A DNA stretch of 64,000 nucleotides, taken from the NCBI RefSeq assembly GCF_018991925.1, contig NW_024726235.1, forward strand, positions 1,730,601 to 1,794,600, given 5' to 3'. The notes under the pieces were generated by a model, which had not been told where the DNA came from, ran no database searches, and was given only the letters and a program-made list of their open reading frames with translations. The position numbers were made by a program, and so were the translations under genes. Below are positions 39,101 through 48,350 of this stretch, in pieces. Source of the DNA: Homarus americanus (lineage: Eukaryota > Arthropoda > Malacostraca > Decapoda > Nephropidae). The stretch's first letter is position 1. Each line of letters starts with the position of its first letter.

Positions 39101-40075
39101 AGAATAAGAGGATTAATAAGATGATAACCACTAAGACCTAATCCTCCCCATTGCCAAAGAAACAAAATAAACTATAACTCCTCAAAATATGGAAGGAAAG
39201 CACTGACTGATGAAATAATACTTTCAAAAACAATCTAATCAAAGTATGTACAATGTTATTTGTTAAGTTCGCAAGACCACAAGCTGCCCAAATGGATGGA
39301 AAACTGGGTATAAAGATAGACTTCCCACATCCGTCACAAATCTCAACATGGGGAAAAAATACCCATGCAAATCGCAAAAGATCCCCCCCCCAATATTTTT
39401 TGCGAGTGACTTTGACCTTTGGCCATGACCCTAAAAGACTCGGGCGCATCTTTAATTGGTACTGATGATGAAGTCCACCCAAGTTTCAAGAGTGATCCAT
39501 CCAAATCATGAGACAACCTTTGTTGACAATTACCTGTATTTTCATAGACAGAGAGGGAATGGGGTGGTGTGACTAATGGACCAGAACTCTCTGAAGGACA
39601 AGAGGATATTCTCACACCTGGCTATTGCTTTGCAAACAGAGAATTTGTGAAAATTTATTGAGTAAGTAAGACATCAGGAGCAGGAATATCAGAGAAGTTT
39701 ATTAGAAATTAATTAATTTATGGAAGACTCAGACATTTAATGTTTAAAGAAGATAAATAAATTATAAATTAAAAGTTTAAAATGTCAGGGTGAGGAAAAA
39801 ACATTAAAGGGGCTACACAATTTAACAAGAATTTAAAAAAGGCAATGATAATGAGAAATGGTGAAAGACCTAGTTGATTTATTGTGTAGCAATAACTGTA
39901 AACCAAGGGGAACTTACCTTACATTCATTTTGTGGGTTACGAAGCCTAAATACTGATCAAGAACAAGAGCGGTTGCCAGGTCATCATAGTCGGAGAGCTC
40001 CCTGGGGGTCATGCCGCAGCCTGTGGTAGCCATGCCCCCACCACGCATCAACCGACCCCCCTGAGCCACCACCAT
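25144..40075 (-). CDS. Suv4-20: Suv4-20 histone H4 lysine-20 methyltransferase, whole gene, 6 coding exons
   Basis: This is a KMT5B/KMT5C (Suv4-20) family enzyme. The family converts H4K20me1 to H4K20me2/me3 in nuclear chromatin, using S-adenosylmethionine. Six exons (39918-40075, 34899-35061, 33830-33948, 33096-33282, 28473-28609, 25144-27115) sum to 2736 nt, which is 911 residues plus a stop. All five introns are GT/AG and the phases match. Residues 20-107 are the N-terminal helical part. The SET core spans about 108-247, with NHDC at 201-204 and GEDFFG at 237-242. Post-SET cysteines are C248, C250 and C253; by family knowledge they bind zinc together with C204. Residues 256-911 are low-complexity and Ser/Arg-rich, with an 8-His run near 845-852. 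The length is close to vertebrate KMT5B. The start is the first ATG of exon 1, preceded by a possible 3' splice site about 16 nt upstream, so 5' UTR exons probably lie further upstream. Transposons fill introns 1 and 4. Confidence 0.93.
27980..28215 (-). pseudogene. Non-LTR retrotransposon C-terminal fragment in Suv4-20 intron 5
   Basis: The minus strand reads [15 protein letters not shown], a stop, then LILVECL. This Cys/His-containing pattern is found at the C-terminus of jockey/RTE-like LINE polyproteins. A decayed downstream part follows ([14 protein letters not shown]). It could come from the same family as the endonuclease fragment at 40573-41545. It lies in the same orientation as the host gene. 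Confidence 0.65.
28473..28609 (-). CDS. Suv4-20: Suv4-20 coding exon 5 (SET C-terminus and post-SET)
   Basis: Encodes residues 210-254 and two bases of Arg255. Visible are [31 protein letters not shown] and the post-SET CECITCE (C248, C250, C253). The acceptor is CTTTCAG|TTT and the donor is AAAG|GTAATT. It is separated from exon 4 by a 4.5 kb intron that holds a Tigger-like element and a MITE. Confidence 0.94.
29312..31616 (+). mobile_element. Tigger/pogo-like DNA transposon in Suv4-20 intron 4
   Basis: A 2305 bp element with TA on both sides (29310-29311 and 31617-31618). The left end is CAGCAAATCCTCACTTAACG and the inverted right end is CAGGGTATCCTCGCTTAACA. It carries one transposase-type gene in the orientation opposite to Suv4-20. 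It is complete end to end, but the gene is broken. Confidence 0.9.
29626..31174 (+). pseudogene. Tigger-like transposase (CENP-B/DDE_1 type), broken
   Basis: A DNA-binding protein and strand-transferase of the Tc1/mariner superfamily, Tigger branch. The N-terminus has a psq/CENP-B helix-turn-helix ([18 protein letters not shown] ... [18 protein letters not shown]) and a second domain around [15 protein letters not shown]. The DDD catalytic triad is visible as [18 protein letters not shown] and MDQGAIAAF. Breaks are a frameshift near 29990, a stop near 30147 directly before the first catalytic motif, and a frameshift near 30390. The rest is well preserved, which suggests a fairly recent insertion. 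Confidence 0.9.
31791..32077. mobile_element. Tigger-like MITE in Suv4-20 intron 4
   Basis: A 287 bp element flanked by TA (31789-31790 and 32078-32079). The ends are CAGTCTCTCCTCGACTTATG and, inverted, CAGTCTCTCCTCGACTTACG, followed on both sides by 'gtcgtaagtcg'-like words. It is non-coding and lies 174 bp from the larger Tigger element. Confidence 0.88.
32078..33095. other. Suv4-20 intron 4, 5' part
   Basis: AT-rich intronic DNA between the MITE and exon 4. No further element or gene was recognised. Confidence 0.6.
33096..33282 (-). CDS. Suv4-20: Suv4-20 coding exon 4 (SET core)
   Basis: Encodes the last base of Trp147 through Lys209. It contains [32 protein letters not shown], and the cofactor-binding and knot motif [11 protein letters not shown] with NHDC at 201-204. 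The acceptor is TTTACAG|G and the donor is AAG|GTAATA, ending in phase 0. The residue after NHDCR is Ala206; many SET proteins have Pro there. Confidence 0.95.
33830..33948 (-). CDS. Suv4-20: Suv4-20 coding exon 3
   Basis: Encodes residues 108-146 and two bases of Trp147, starting [16 protein letters not shown] and ending [10 protein letters not shown]. This is the start of the SET fold. The acceptor is ATTTTAG|GAA and the donor is TG|GTATGT. The 119 nt length leaves two bases, which pair with the first base of the next exon. Confidence 0.92.
34899..35061 (-). CDS. Suv4-20: Suv4-20 coding exon 2
   Basis: Encodes the third base of codon 53 through residue 107. It contains [30 protein letters not shown] and the [11 protein letters not shown] segment. 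This is the helical region before the SET core. The acceptor is TTCAAAAG|G and the donor is AAG|GTAGGA. It completes the split Arg codon from exon 1 and ends in phase 0. Confidence 0.9.
35346..37895 (+). mobile_element. Tigger/pogo-like DNA transposon in Suv4-20 intron 1
   Basis: A 2550 bp element flanked by TA (35344-35345 and 37896-37897). The ends are CAGTGGTCCCTCAGTTAACG and, inverted, CAGTGGTCCCTCGGTTAACG. Its transposase and ends differ from the element in intron 4, so this is a separate Tigger lineage. It is antisense to Suv4-20. Confidence 0.92.
35889..37645 (+). pseudogene. Tigger-like transposase (CENP-B/DDE_1 type), broken
   Basis: The gene starts [20 protein letters not shown] small indel in an A-run near 35950 shifts the frame, and the HTH continues as [21 protein letters not shown] second shift near 36080 leads into [17 protein letters not shown]. 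The catalytic triad is at [17 protein letters not shown] and MDQNVISNF, with a frameshift after the second motif (about 36800) and another near 37130. The C-terminus ends with a Thr/Ser-rich tail including [13 protein letters not shown]. Four breaks make it non-functional as read. Confidence 0.9.
37908..38509. mobile_element. Solo LTR (TGTTACG...CGTAACA), 602 bp
   Basis: The ends are TGTTACGAA and CTCGTAACA, with the inverted TG..CA termini of long terminal repeats. Identical 4-mers ATAC flank it (37904-37907 and 38510-38513). TATAAATA at 38272-38279 could be its promoter. The terminal heptamer is like some Gypsy-group LTRs, but assignment to a lineage is inference. No internal region or second LTR is present, so it probably arose by LTR-LTR recombination. 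Confidence 0.82.
38640..39048 (+). mobile_element. Poly-A retroposon family (copy 2), Suv4-20 intron 1
   Basis: Same marker order as the copy at 22681 ('actgcctgggaagatattgg', 'ggtagaccctgctgccatat', 'gtgggtcaatgacctgtgcc', 'ggctaatccctgt', poly-A). The middle carries a (TTA)n expansion and a poly-C run. Confidence 0.75.
39049..39917. other. Suv4-20 intron 1, 5' part
   Basis: Non-coding. The block 39390-39510 (with 'tgactttgacctttggccat') looks like a dispersed repeat, but no second copy is in this window. Confidence 0.4.
39918..40075 (-). CDS. Suv4-20: Suv4-20 coding exon 1
   Basis: Encodes residues 1-52 and two bases of codon 53. It opens with a Gly-rich segment, then the family motif containing [15 protein letters not shown], ending in THKMNV. 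The donor is AG|GTAAGT. Three in-frame ATGs (codons 1, 10 and 15) precede the conserved part; the first is chosen because it lies just inside the exon. A pyrimidine-rich stretch ending in CAAG lies about 16 nt upstream of the ATG and would fit a 3' splice site after a non-coding exon. Confidence 0.88.
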
Positions 40076-40302
40076 CTTGATCACCTAACCACTTGAAAAA
40101 GAGAAAATGCACATTAATTAAGCACCCAAGAAAATTAATCACTCCTGACAAACTCAACAAATGTCCCAGGCAAAATACTGGTACTGTACTGCTTCCCGGT
40201 AATTGTTGGGATGTTTTGTTAAAACCAAGGCTTCACGAACACACATAATAGTTGGTTGTCCATGAGAATGTGTAAATTTGCCAAACATGTACAGGTAGTA
40301 GG

Positions 40303-40480
40303 CAGCTACCAAACAGGGAAGTACTACTGCCTGGGAAGATATTGGAAGCATAATGTGTTGTCTAATGGTAGACCCTGCTACCATAATGCATAAAAAAAAA
40401 TCGTGACAAAGTCCCAGGTTGCTGATCTGTCTTTCTGCCATATTTATACACAATGGCAGGGTCTCAATTGTCTCTCTTAC
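40303..40480 (+). mobile_element. Poly-A retroposon family (copy 3, 3'-truncated)
   Basis: Has 'tactactgcctgggaagata', 'ttggaagcataatgtg' and 'aatggtagaccctgct' but lacks the 'gggctaatccc' tail module. It lies just upstream of the Suv4-20 start codon on the transcription axis. Confidence 0.65.
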
Positions 40481-40572
40481 TATTAACATCACAAATATAA
40501 ACGTACGTACTCACTCTTGATCTGCTCTATTCATTCTATTTTATTCTTCTATGTCAGTTGATATTTATATTG

Positions 40573-41545
40573 AAGCGAGGCCTTCTCGGATGGGTCCCAC
40601 TAGTTGGGAAGGTGTGGATCCCAGGGCCGACCTGATGATCATCATACTACTGGGGCCTCAACTGACGCCACTGTGGTTGCTGGAGGATCGGCTTTTTTCA
40701 CACTTCATTTTTCCAACATTTGTGGCCTGAGCTCCAATTTTCCTTCTGTGGAGCACCATCTATTAATCTCTTCCCTCGACCTATTACTACTTTCCGAACT
40801 TCAACTGACCAAAGCATCTTCACCCCAACCTTTTCAAGTCCAACTACAACCTTTATACCTCTTTCCATTCTAAGGGAGGTGTATGTGCCTACTGCAACAC
40901 ACGTACACCTATAGCTCGACTCACAGAACTTGAATCTTCCCTTTATGATGTCATCTGGCTCAAAATATCTCTACCAACTATGACTATTTTTCTTTGTTTC
41001 CTATACTGTTCTCCCAACTACAGTATTTGGAACTCTTCAACTATCTCACTTCTTGCCAAGAGTCGTTGCTATCCACACTTCCTAACACCGAGATCCTCTA
41101 CCTAGGGGATTTCAATGTACATCACAGAGTGGGTCTTGGCTCTGCAAGGGATGATCCAGGTGGTGCTGAGGTGCTCTCTTTTTCCTTACTAACGATTTGA
41201 AACAAATAATCAAACGCCCAACACGAGTTCCTGATCAACACGATCAACTTGTTACATTCTTGATCTTTGCTTTACCTCTAACCCCTCACACTATTCATAC
41301 TCAATTTCTGCCTCCTTAGGGTCTTCTGATCACAATCTTATCTCAATTAAATCAAACTGGGCATGACCACCTCCTCCACCCCCCCTCTAAACGTAAACTA
41401 TGGCACTATCAGAGGGCAAACTGGCAATCCTTGCGAGAATTCTTCACCGACTTTCCTTGGGATGAATGTTGCTTTTCCACTCGGGATGCCTTGGTATGTG
41501 CTGACAGCATTGCTGGGGTTATACAGGGTGGTATGAAGACGACAT
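40573..41545 (+). pseudogene. Non-LTR retrotransposon endonuclease remnant
   Basis: The plus-strand frames together show a complete but broken AP endonuclease domain: TLHFSNICGLSSNFPSVEHH, then DLLLLSELQLTK (catalytic Glu region), LYLGDFNVHH (Asp/Asn) and GSSDHNLI (Asp/His). Frame changes occur near 40870 and 41000 and again after 41200. The reverse transcriptase is absent. Its motifs differ from the element at 11739, so at least two LINE families are present. Confidence 0.82.
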
Positions 41546-41619
41546 GATAGTATTCATGGTACTGATGGTAATTTTGACTTAACATGAGGTAGTAATGGTG
41601 GTGGCGAATGGTTAGAGGT

Positions 41620-41792
41620 GGTGTTAGAACACACAAAGAATAACAGTAATACTTAAGGGTATTTTTGAGGCTTTACTAAAATTTTGTATCCGATAGTAAG
41701 CTGCATCCCCACCTGTTCCCCACTTATAGATAATTTTGCTTACCGTTTGATTTTTCAGGAACACAGCCTCATCGTTAAACGTGGGAGACCTG
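41620..41792 (+). mobile_element. 3' end of a Tigger-like element
   Basis: The segment ends 'tcatcgttaaacgtgggaga' then 'cctg', followed by TA. This closely resembles the right end of the element at 29312-31616 (tttttcaggaac, then a GTTAA-rich inverted end). I did not find a matching left end. Confidence 0.5.
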
Positions 41793-42119
41793 TAGTTTGA
41801 ATAACCATGGCCTAAGCTTCAATTCTACAGTTAAAGTACAGTATAGGTTATTTGATAAATCTTTGATTGAGGTTGGCTTCTTAGATTTCATAATACATGT
41901 AAAACTTATCCATTCTCAGAACTCAAATGACAACAAGAGGCCAAATTGGGCTCGCTACCAAATTCAAATGCATCCATCTGCTAGAATTTGTTAAACATTT
42001 TAGTGACAAGGTGGCACAACAGGGCACCCAGTACAGAACAAAATTTTCATTTTTTTTCCTTCATGATACCCACAATTATAGTGATAACCATCATACATGA
42101 TAATATAGTATGTAATGTA

Positions 42120-43031
42120 GTGTTGTATATTGAAGCCGTTAATTTAACCTCCGTCAATGGACGGCGGCAACTTTTTGTTAACGCTGACGCCATAAATTTT
42201 TGGGGCAGGTGACGTTACAGGTGACGCAGTCAACTTTTCACCCGAGTGGAGCGTCAATTTGTTCGTCAACTTCAATTTTTTTTTCCAAGTTCATTTTTCA
42301 ATTATCTTGTTATAAAGATGACCGTGAAAAATTTTGCCGTGCCCGCCCAGCTTTCTACAGATTTGAATTTTCAAGTCAGGAAAAAGGCCACCAACCAGCT
42401 GTCCAGGTTGGTGGAGAAGTCCGTGCACAAGACTGAGAGGAGCAGGAGCAGCAGCAATGAGGGAGACGACAAAGACCATGACATGGAGAACAAAATTTTC
42501 CAGGCCCTGTACGAGACCCCCTGCAGGAATGAAAAAGACAGTGACCTCAAGCATTTCCTGGGGGAGAAACCTTCGAAAAAAAAAACTTTCGACAAGGACA
42601 CCTTCCCTAACAAGGCCATGAGAGAGTTGTTCATCAAATACAACACACCCATCCCCTCTAGTGCTGCCGTGAACCGCACGTTCTCCATGGGCAAAGACGT
42701 CTTGAGGCCCAAGCGCAGCAGAATGAGCGACAAGCATTTTGAGATGCTAGTGTTCTTGCGGGGGAACAAATGAATACAGTAATTAAAATGATATAATATA
42801 AATCCTAAATGATTATAAATGAATGAATTAATATTTTTTGATTTTGCATGTTACTCCCATATACAGGAGAATACGCGTTTCGGGGCTGCGTTTGTATGTC
42901 ACTGAAAATTCGTTGACGCTGATGCTAACGGCGTCAATTTATGAAATCGTTTACGCCGACGCTGATGGCATCAAATTTCTCGGCTGTTTACGCAGACGGC
43001 GCCACTTTTTTCGTTGACACATACAACACCG
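42120..43031 (+). mobile_element. Internally deleted hAT transposon
   Basis: About 0.9 kb. The ends share GTGTTGTAT (left) and ATACAACAC (right), then gene-like subterminal words (cgctgacgcca, acgccgacgc) repeated in inverted order. Near-identical 8-mers GTAATGTA (42112-42119) and GTAATGCA (43032-43039) flank it, the hAT target length; the exact ends are uncertain by about 2 bp. It keeps only the C-terminal part of the transposase. Confidence 0.78.
42318..42773 (+). pseudogene. hAT transposase C-terminal fragment, open frame
   Basis: A 151-codon open frame from an ATG. The last third matches the hAT C-terminal dimerisation region (FIKYNTPIPSSAAVNRTFS, then RPKRSRMSDKHFEMLVFL). The N-terminal BED finger and the RNase H-like catalytic core are missing. 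It is open end to end and could be translated into a dimerisation-only peptide, although the element has lost its catalytic part. Whether it is expressed is unknown. Confidence 0.8.
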
Positions 43032-43306
43032 GTAATGCAGATTATATTCATAATTAAAAGGACACTGTCTACTGTGAGCTTGCCAATTAGGGATAAACAA
43101 GCACACCATCTTGTGTCAACAGTGTTTGGTGAATTGTAAGTCATCCATATATGAGTACAGGTAAATGAAGTTCAGGCCACGATTACTCAAACTAGACGTC
43201 AGGCAAAGTGATACTGGCACTCGTACAGACAACTATGTATGAAATGGACATAGCGATGGGCCACACCACCACAAAATCATTTCAATGTTTACCTTGCCAC
43301 CCGCCC

Positions 43307-43640
43307 CCCTTATTTATGAGAATTGGATTAGCCCACCCAGGCACAGGTCACCAACAAACATCGGGGCATGACAGCAAAAAATAAATAAAAGAAATTGAAC
43401 CACATACAGTATACGGTAAATACACAAATGAAAAAAAATAAAAGATCAAGAGTGAGAAATTATATATTTTCTCACAAGTTGTGGTCAAAGTAAAGAGATA
43501 CAATTGGGACTCCTGCAATTGTGTGTAAATAAAGCAGAAAGTCAGTCAGATCTGCAAACTGGAACTTGGTCAGGATTTTTGTGATGCCATATGGCAGCAG
43601 AGTTTACCATTAGACATAATTATGCTTCCGATATCTTCCT
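43307..43640 (-). mobile_element. Poly-A retroposon family (copy 4, inverted)
   Basis: The reverse strand shows the markers seen at 22681 and 38640: 'atatcttcc' near 43630, 'gccatatggc' near 43590, and 'ggattagcccacccaggcac' at its 3' end. Confidence 0.72.
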
Positions 43641-44496
43641 GAAAGATTTGAGAATTCTAAATATTTTCTGAAATTTAAGAATAGCTACAGGTACTATATA
43701 TATAAAACTTTTTATTCAATTTTCCACATAAAAGATATAATTATGTACTGGCATATCATTACAAATTTAGGTCAGTAAATAAGAAATTGGACCATCAGGC
43801 AACTGGCTCAGTGACTGACAAGTCTACTAGATTTTAAGCGAGTTTGAGGAGTAACTTATATGTTCACTGTCGGAGAATGATAACATTGAAAGCTAATTTG
43901 TAGACTTAATATTGAGGGTGTTGTAAAATAATTTACTTAAGTGTACAGGTATATTTTCAAAAATTAATAATATAACTACTGTAACCAAATTGACAAGTAC
44001 AGTATGCCCGGATAATTAGCTGAATTTTATTTTGCGGTCCCCTTATTCGCGGATGACACCCTGGATGTACCCAAGAATATCTGCAGGTAGTTTTAAAGTT
44101 GTCGGCATTTTCGAGGCCAGGACAAGGAGACATTCATTCTAGAGACAGTAATTTCATTTAAATGTATTGTATATATGTGTGCAGACACTACACATAAAAC
44201 ACATACGTACAAATAAATAATAATGAGAAAATCCTCTCACAAATAATCAGAAACAAATGTACTGTATATTAAAAATGTTGAGTACCCTCACATCTACTCT
44301 GTACATTATTAATAATGAAGCACGGAGTGGATTCGAGGGTAAACTCAACATTATTAATTACAGGTTGTACCTCTCTAGTCCGGCATTCTGTGGTCTGGAA
44401 CGATTTTAGTTTGTCCAATAGGTAGAAGATAAGCAGTTTTTTTTTTACTTATCTGAATTATTATTATTATTACCCTACACGAGTATTAAATTTTTG

Positions 44497-44559
44497 CCCC
44501 TCAGGCCCCAATGTGGGTCAGTGACCTATGCCCAGGTGGGCTAATCCCCGTAAAAAAAA
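44497..44559 (+). mobile_element. Poly-A retroposon family (copy 5, 3' end only)
   Basis: Starts near 'tgcccctcaggccccaatgt', continues 'gtgggtcagtgacctatgcc' and 'gggctaatccccgt', and ends in a short poly-A. Confidence 0.7.
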
Positions 44560-44660
44560 ACAAGCCGCGGGAAATTAAGGTTTGTTCACATCCGGCAGTT
44601 CGGCTGCTCTCTCTCTCTCTCTGCTTGTCTATATAGAGTACAACATTTAACCCTTCAATG

Positions 44661-45440
44661 TATATGAGCAGTAAATAATTGTTGCTTTCATATTCTTATG
44701 TAGAGTAATGACGATATGTTTTCACATGTGCGCACTTACATACGTGCAGTCTCACTTTTTTTTACCATTAATGGTTAGCTACTTATATTGTTCCGTTTAT
44801 TAACATTAAATAACATTACAGGTACTTCAAACAACCATATTAATTTTTTTACATAAAATTTGCTACAGCTACAATCATGGTCTTATTTTCTTCAGTTTTA
44901 TATGTAGAACCAATCAGTCACTGGTTTTGTAAGACTAACAAAAACAATGCCGGCAGCCGTCTCGTCTCCTTGTGTGTTTTAATATTCCACGTATTATTAA
45001 TAAATTGTATTGTTAATTTTGCACACAAACATTAATTCAATAAAAAATTCAGAAACATTAATTAAAATATATATGAACAGTAAATAAGTGTTGCTTTCAT
45101 ATTCTTATGTAATGTAATGACGATATGTTTTCACGTGTGCGCATGCGCACTTACATACGCGATCTCTCTTTTTCTTTACCATTTTCGTTAGCTACTTCCG
45201 TTTCATTTATTAACATTAAATAACATTACTTAAAACAATCATATTAATTTTACTACAGCTACAACCAAGGTCTTATTTTCTTCAGTTTTATATGTAGAAC
45301 CAGTCAGTCACTGGTTTTGTAATCAACGAAAACAATGCTGTCTCATTTCCTCGTGTTTTAATATTCTACGTATTATTAATGAATTGTATTGCTCATTTTG
45401 CACACACAAACGTTAATGCAATCAAAAAGACTTTCAGTAA
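44661..45440 (+). repeat. Tandem duplication, about 390 bp unit
   Basis: 44661-45052 and 45069-45440 match with small indels, sharing 'gttgctttcatattcttatg', 'tgacgatatgttttcac', 'cttattttcttcagttttat' and 'agtcactggttttgtaa'. Confidence 0.85.
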
Positions 45441-45860
45441 TAAACAACAATGAATCTTTTGTACGTATGAGAAATGACCCTGTTTACAGATTGTGCAAGT
45501 CGTCTGTACGTTGGTGGGCCGTTCAAACCCGTCGAAATTCGAGTTTCCGCCGTCAAAATTTTTAATTTCTTTTTTTTTTGTTCAAATAGAAAACGTCGAA
45601 TTAAAAACTCGCGAAATTTGAAAAGCTACTGTATGACATTTAACCCTTCAATATGTCTTCACAGAGACCATGAAGCAGAGAAAGTGGTGCTAGTGTTTCC
45701 AAGCCAAGTCACTATCTATCCAGGAAAAGGGTGAATTTCCATGGTCTGGCACCGGTCAGGTCCCGAGGTTGCCGGACTAGAGAGGTACAACCTGTATTAA
45801 TATACAGTTGTTCCTAATTATTTGCGAGAGGATTTTCTCATTATTATTTATTTGTATTTG

Positions 45861-45893
<33 letters not shown>
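45861..45893. repeat. (GT)n microsatellite
   Basis: About 16 uninterrupted GT dinucleotides in the right arm of the outer palindromic element. Confidence 0.9.
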
Positions 45894-45895
<2 letters not shown>

Positions 45896-46121
45896 TACAC
45901 ACATACTGTATAAGTGTACACTACAGGTATATACAATACAGGTAAAAGAAATAATTGTCCTAAAGGGCAAACACAAAGGGAATATACCTTTCTTTGTACA
46001 ACCCCCCCCTCCCCCAGTAAGCAAATGTTACTCGCAGATTTGGCAATTCGCGGCCATTTTGAGAACCTAACCCCAGCGAATTTGAAAGGCATGCTGTACT
46101 GTACTATGGTTTATTACAGTA

Positions 46122-46811
46122 CAGTGTAGTCTCGGTTTGCACGGATTTTCCTTACTCGGCACCTGTCCAGACGCACTAATTATTAGTTACTCGGTACATT
46201 CTTGAATTTACGCGGGAAGCGGCGCGGACAAGCTGCGCGCTAGGTCGCTCTTATGTCATCGCTGATGTCAGATGACGTTTCGGATGGTGATTGGGCCACG
46301 CATCCTTACCACCCATGCGTCTCCTCCGCCGCGAGCTGTGATTGGTCTATTTTAACCTTGCTTGCCTAGTTAACAAAACATTACCGAGTTCTTCACCTGC
46401 CACCCACCACAGCCAGCCCAAGTCAGTGATAGTGAGGATATGGACTTTGAGGGGTTTGACAAAGAGACCCTGCTAGCCTCTGTGGTGGATAGTGATACAG
46501 GTGATGGCCAATAATCTGCCCTCTGCCTCGGAACCAACCCCAGATCCCCGTGTGCCCAGCCATCTCTTCTACTAATGTAAATCTTAAAAAACCTAATATT
46601 ATTGATATTTCTCTCAAATATTAATTGTGTGCATCATAAAATTAAGATGTTATTTTTACTACAACGTACGTACTGTCGGAAAAAGGGTAGTCTGGCGGTC
46701 GGCCCAGTCTCTATTTCAATTAATCCCATATGTTCTGTTATTTTGTTAATGCGTTTCGCGTTATACGCGGACCTCCATGGGTTTAATTGACCGCGTAAAA
46801 CAAGACTACTG
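46122..46811 (+). mobile_element. Tigger-like MITE, 690 bp
   Basis: The ends are CAGTGTAGTCTCGGTTTGCA and, inverted, CAGTAGTCTTGTTTTACGCG, flanked by TA (46120-46121 and 46812-46813). Inside is a short frame MDFEGFDKETLLASVVDSDT that may be a scrap of a transposase. The rest is non-coding. Confidence 0.75.
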
Positions 46812-48024
46812 TAATGGTACATGTTTTCTTTGGACACATGTTCATAATTATCAATTTCACAGAAGTCTCTCAGTCCAAAATATTTTAAATATTTTGGATG
46901 AAACAGCTGTAACAGATCACAAAAGAGGCAAACACTTTCGGGGCCCCACAGAACACTTGCTGCCACTACTTAAGGTGGATAGGGCATGCTCAGCTGACGA
47001 CAATCACACTACTGTATAAATGTTTATACTATTTTCTTCTTTCTGACATTATTTTGTCATGCATTTCATTTTCTTTAAATGTGTATTCTTCACAAATGAT
47101 TGCTCTACAATACTATTATACAAATACACGTATGATTATCATGAAGAAGCAGGAAGTGTCCGTGCACTGTAAATCCTTAGGACACACTGAGGCTTGCACG
47201 CCCACAGGGTGGTTATCCTGACACCCCATGTCCACCCAGTTGTGCAGTTTGAATTGAAAAACAACAGCTTACATTTTGAGCCTTGAACTATAAAAATCAT
47301 GCGATATAGATTTTTGGCGAGTTTTTAAAATTGATGACGATATTTTTGTCATCAGAAAGCCAACAGGAGTTTTTTTTTGGATGACGAAACATTCATCACC
47401 GGCTCGTTAAAGTGTTAACATTTATCATGAAACTGAAGCTATTATAATACCTATAATTATAGGTATTCTTTGGGCTCACAATCTTAATTTATATTTTAAA
47501 GATTTTCAAAGTTAGTTTCAATTCCTAAAATTCACACCCAGTGGAGGGTTAACAGTATTAGTAACTTTGGAGGACAGTTGCACTTCTGAATTGGCAATTG
47601 ATTAAATTTCTCTAGGGAAGGCATAGATTTTTTTTATCTCATCATGAAAAGGCAAAAAACTAGGATAAATTTTTTTTGGTACAAACTATAAATTTTACAG
47701 GAGGTATGAGCTCCACCACCATCATTCCCATTTCATGCCCTCAATATTCATTGATTCCTTTCACATGATAAGAGATGATACCTTAAGGTAACAATTTACT
47801 TCCTCATCCTGTTGGAAATGAGCAATTTAGAGAGAGAAACTGAAGTATTGAAGAAAATATGTTCTTGCATCTTAAATTATTATTTTTTTTTTTTTTGGTG
47901 TTGAAGACAAATCTTTTTCAACTAACTAGTGACTAATGAATTATCAGAAGATAAACCGACAAACCAATCTTACCTAGCTTCCTAACATACCTATCCAATG
48001 ATAAAGTGCATTATTTCTTATTAG
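46812..48024. other. Stretch with no supported gene
   Basis: AT-rich DNA. A perfect 22 bp palindrome at 47446-47467 is the only notable structure. Confidence 0.5.
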
Positions 48025-48034
48025 ATTAGGTAGG

Positions 48035-48350
48035 TTTTTTTTTTATTGGGCACCCCCTATATCCTTGTGTAAGGAAGCGCAGAAGCATTTACAGCGCCCA
48101 ACAGGAAAGCATGCTAAGTTCATGCTTGCCTTCGTGTCTCATGAGTTAAGGGTGTAGAAGCCTGAAGAGTCAATGGTTTATGTCATCAAGTTATTGGAAG
48201 CTCCAACAACTTTCCCTGAATACAAATTCGCAACTTTCGACTTACAACAGGTATCTACTTTACTGCTAGGTGAACAGGGACTAATGGGGGCTAGGAAGTA
48301 TGTCCAAACAACTTCCACTGGCCCGGGAATCGAACCCGTGACATCTCGCT
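48035..48350 (-). mobile_element. tRNA-derived SINE with perfect 10 bp target duplication
   Basis: 316 bp on the minus strand. The head, near 48322-48350, carries 'gggaatcgaacccg', the complement of a tRNA T-arm/B-box. The tail is a poly-A run (poly-T at 48035-48044 on the plus strand). ATTAGGTAGG flanks it exactly at 48025-48034 and 48351-48360. Confidence 0.85.

Larger units (their letters stand above)
44362..45794. mobile_element. Inner Tigger-like element nested in the outer one
   Basis: A 1433 bp element with near-identical 25 bp inverted ends starting CAGGTTGTACCTCTCTAGTC. It sits in TA (44360-44361 and 45795-45796) inside the outer palindromic element. It is non-coding and contains a retroposon fragment, a (CT)n run and a tandem duplication. 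Confidence 0.85.
44000..46096. mobile_element. Outer palindromic TA-flanked element, split by an insertion
   Basis: Left part 44000-44361 and right part 45797-46096 are inverted copies. They share 'aataataatgagaaaatcct' near 44220 and its complement near 45825. The ends are CAGTATGCCC and, inverted, CAGCATGCCTTTC, both next to TA (43998-43999 and 46097-46098). Without the insertion it would be about 660 bp. The right part also holds a (GT)n run and a poly-C run. Confidence 0.72.

Noticed and set aside
42246..42317. N-terminal extension of the hAT open frame
   Set aside because: It opens with GTG, not ATG, and reads low-complexity Phe-rich sequence. The first ATG at 42318 is preferred.
46441..46526. 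Short coding exon MDFEGFDKETLLASVV
   Set aside because: Lies inside a TA-flanked MITE and stops after 27 codons. More likely a transposase scrap.
48320..48350. Functional tRNA gene
   Set aside because: Only a T-arm-like word is present, without an acceptor stem or anticodon arm. It is the head of a SINE.
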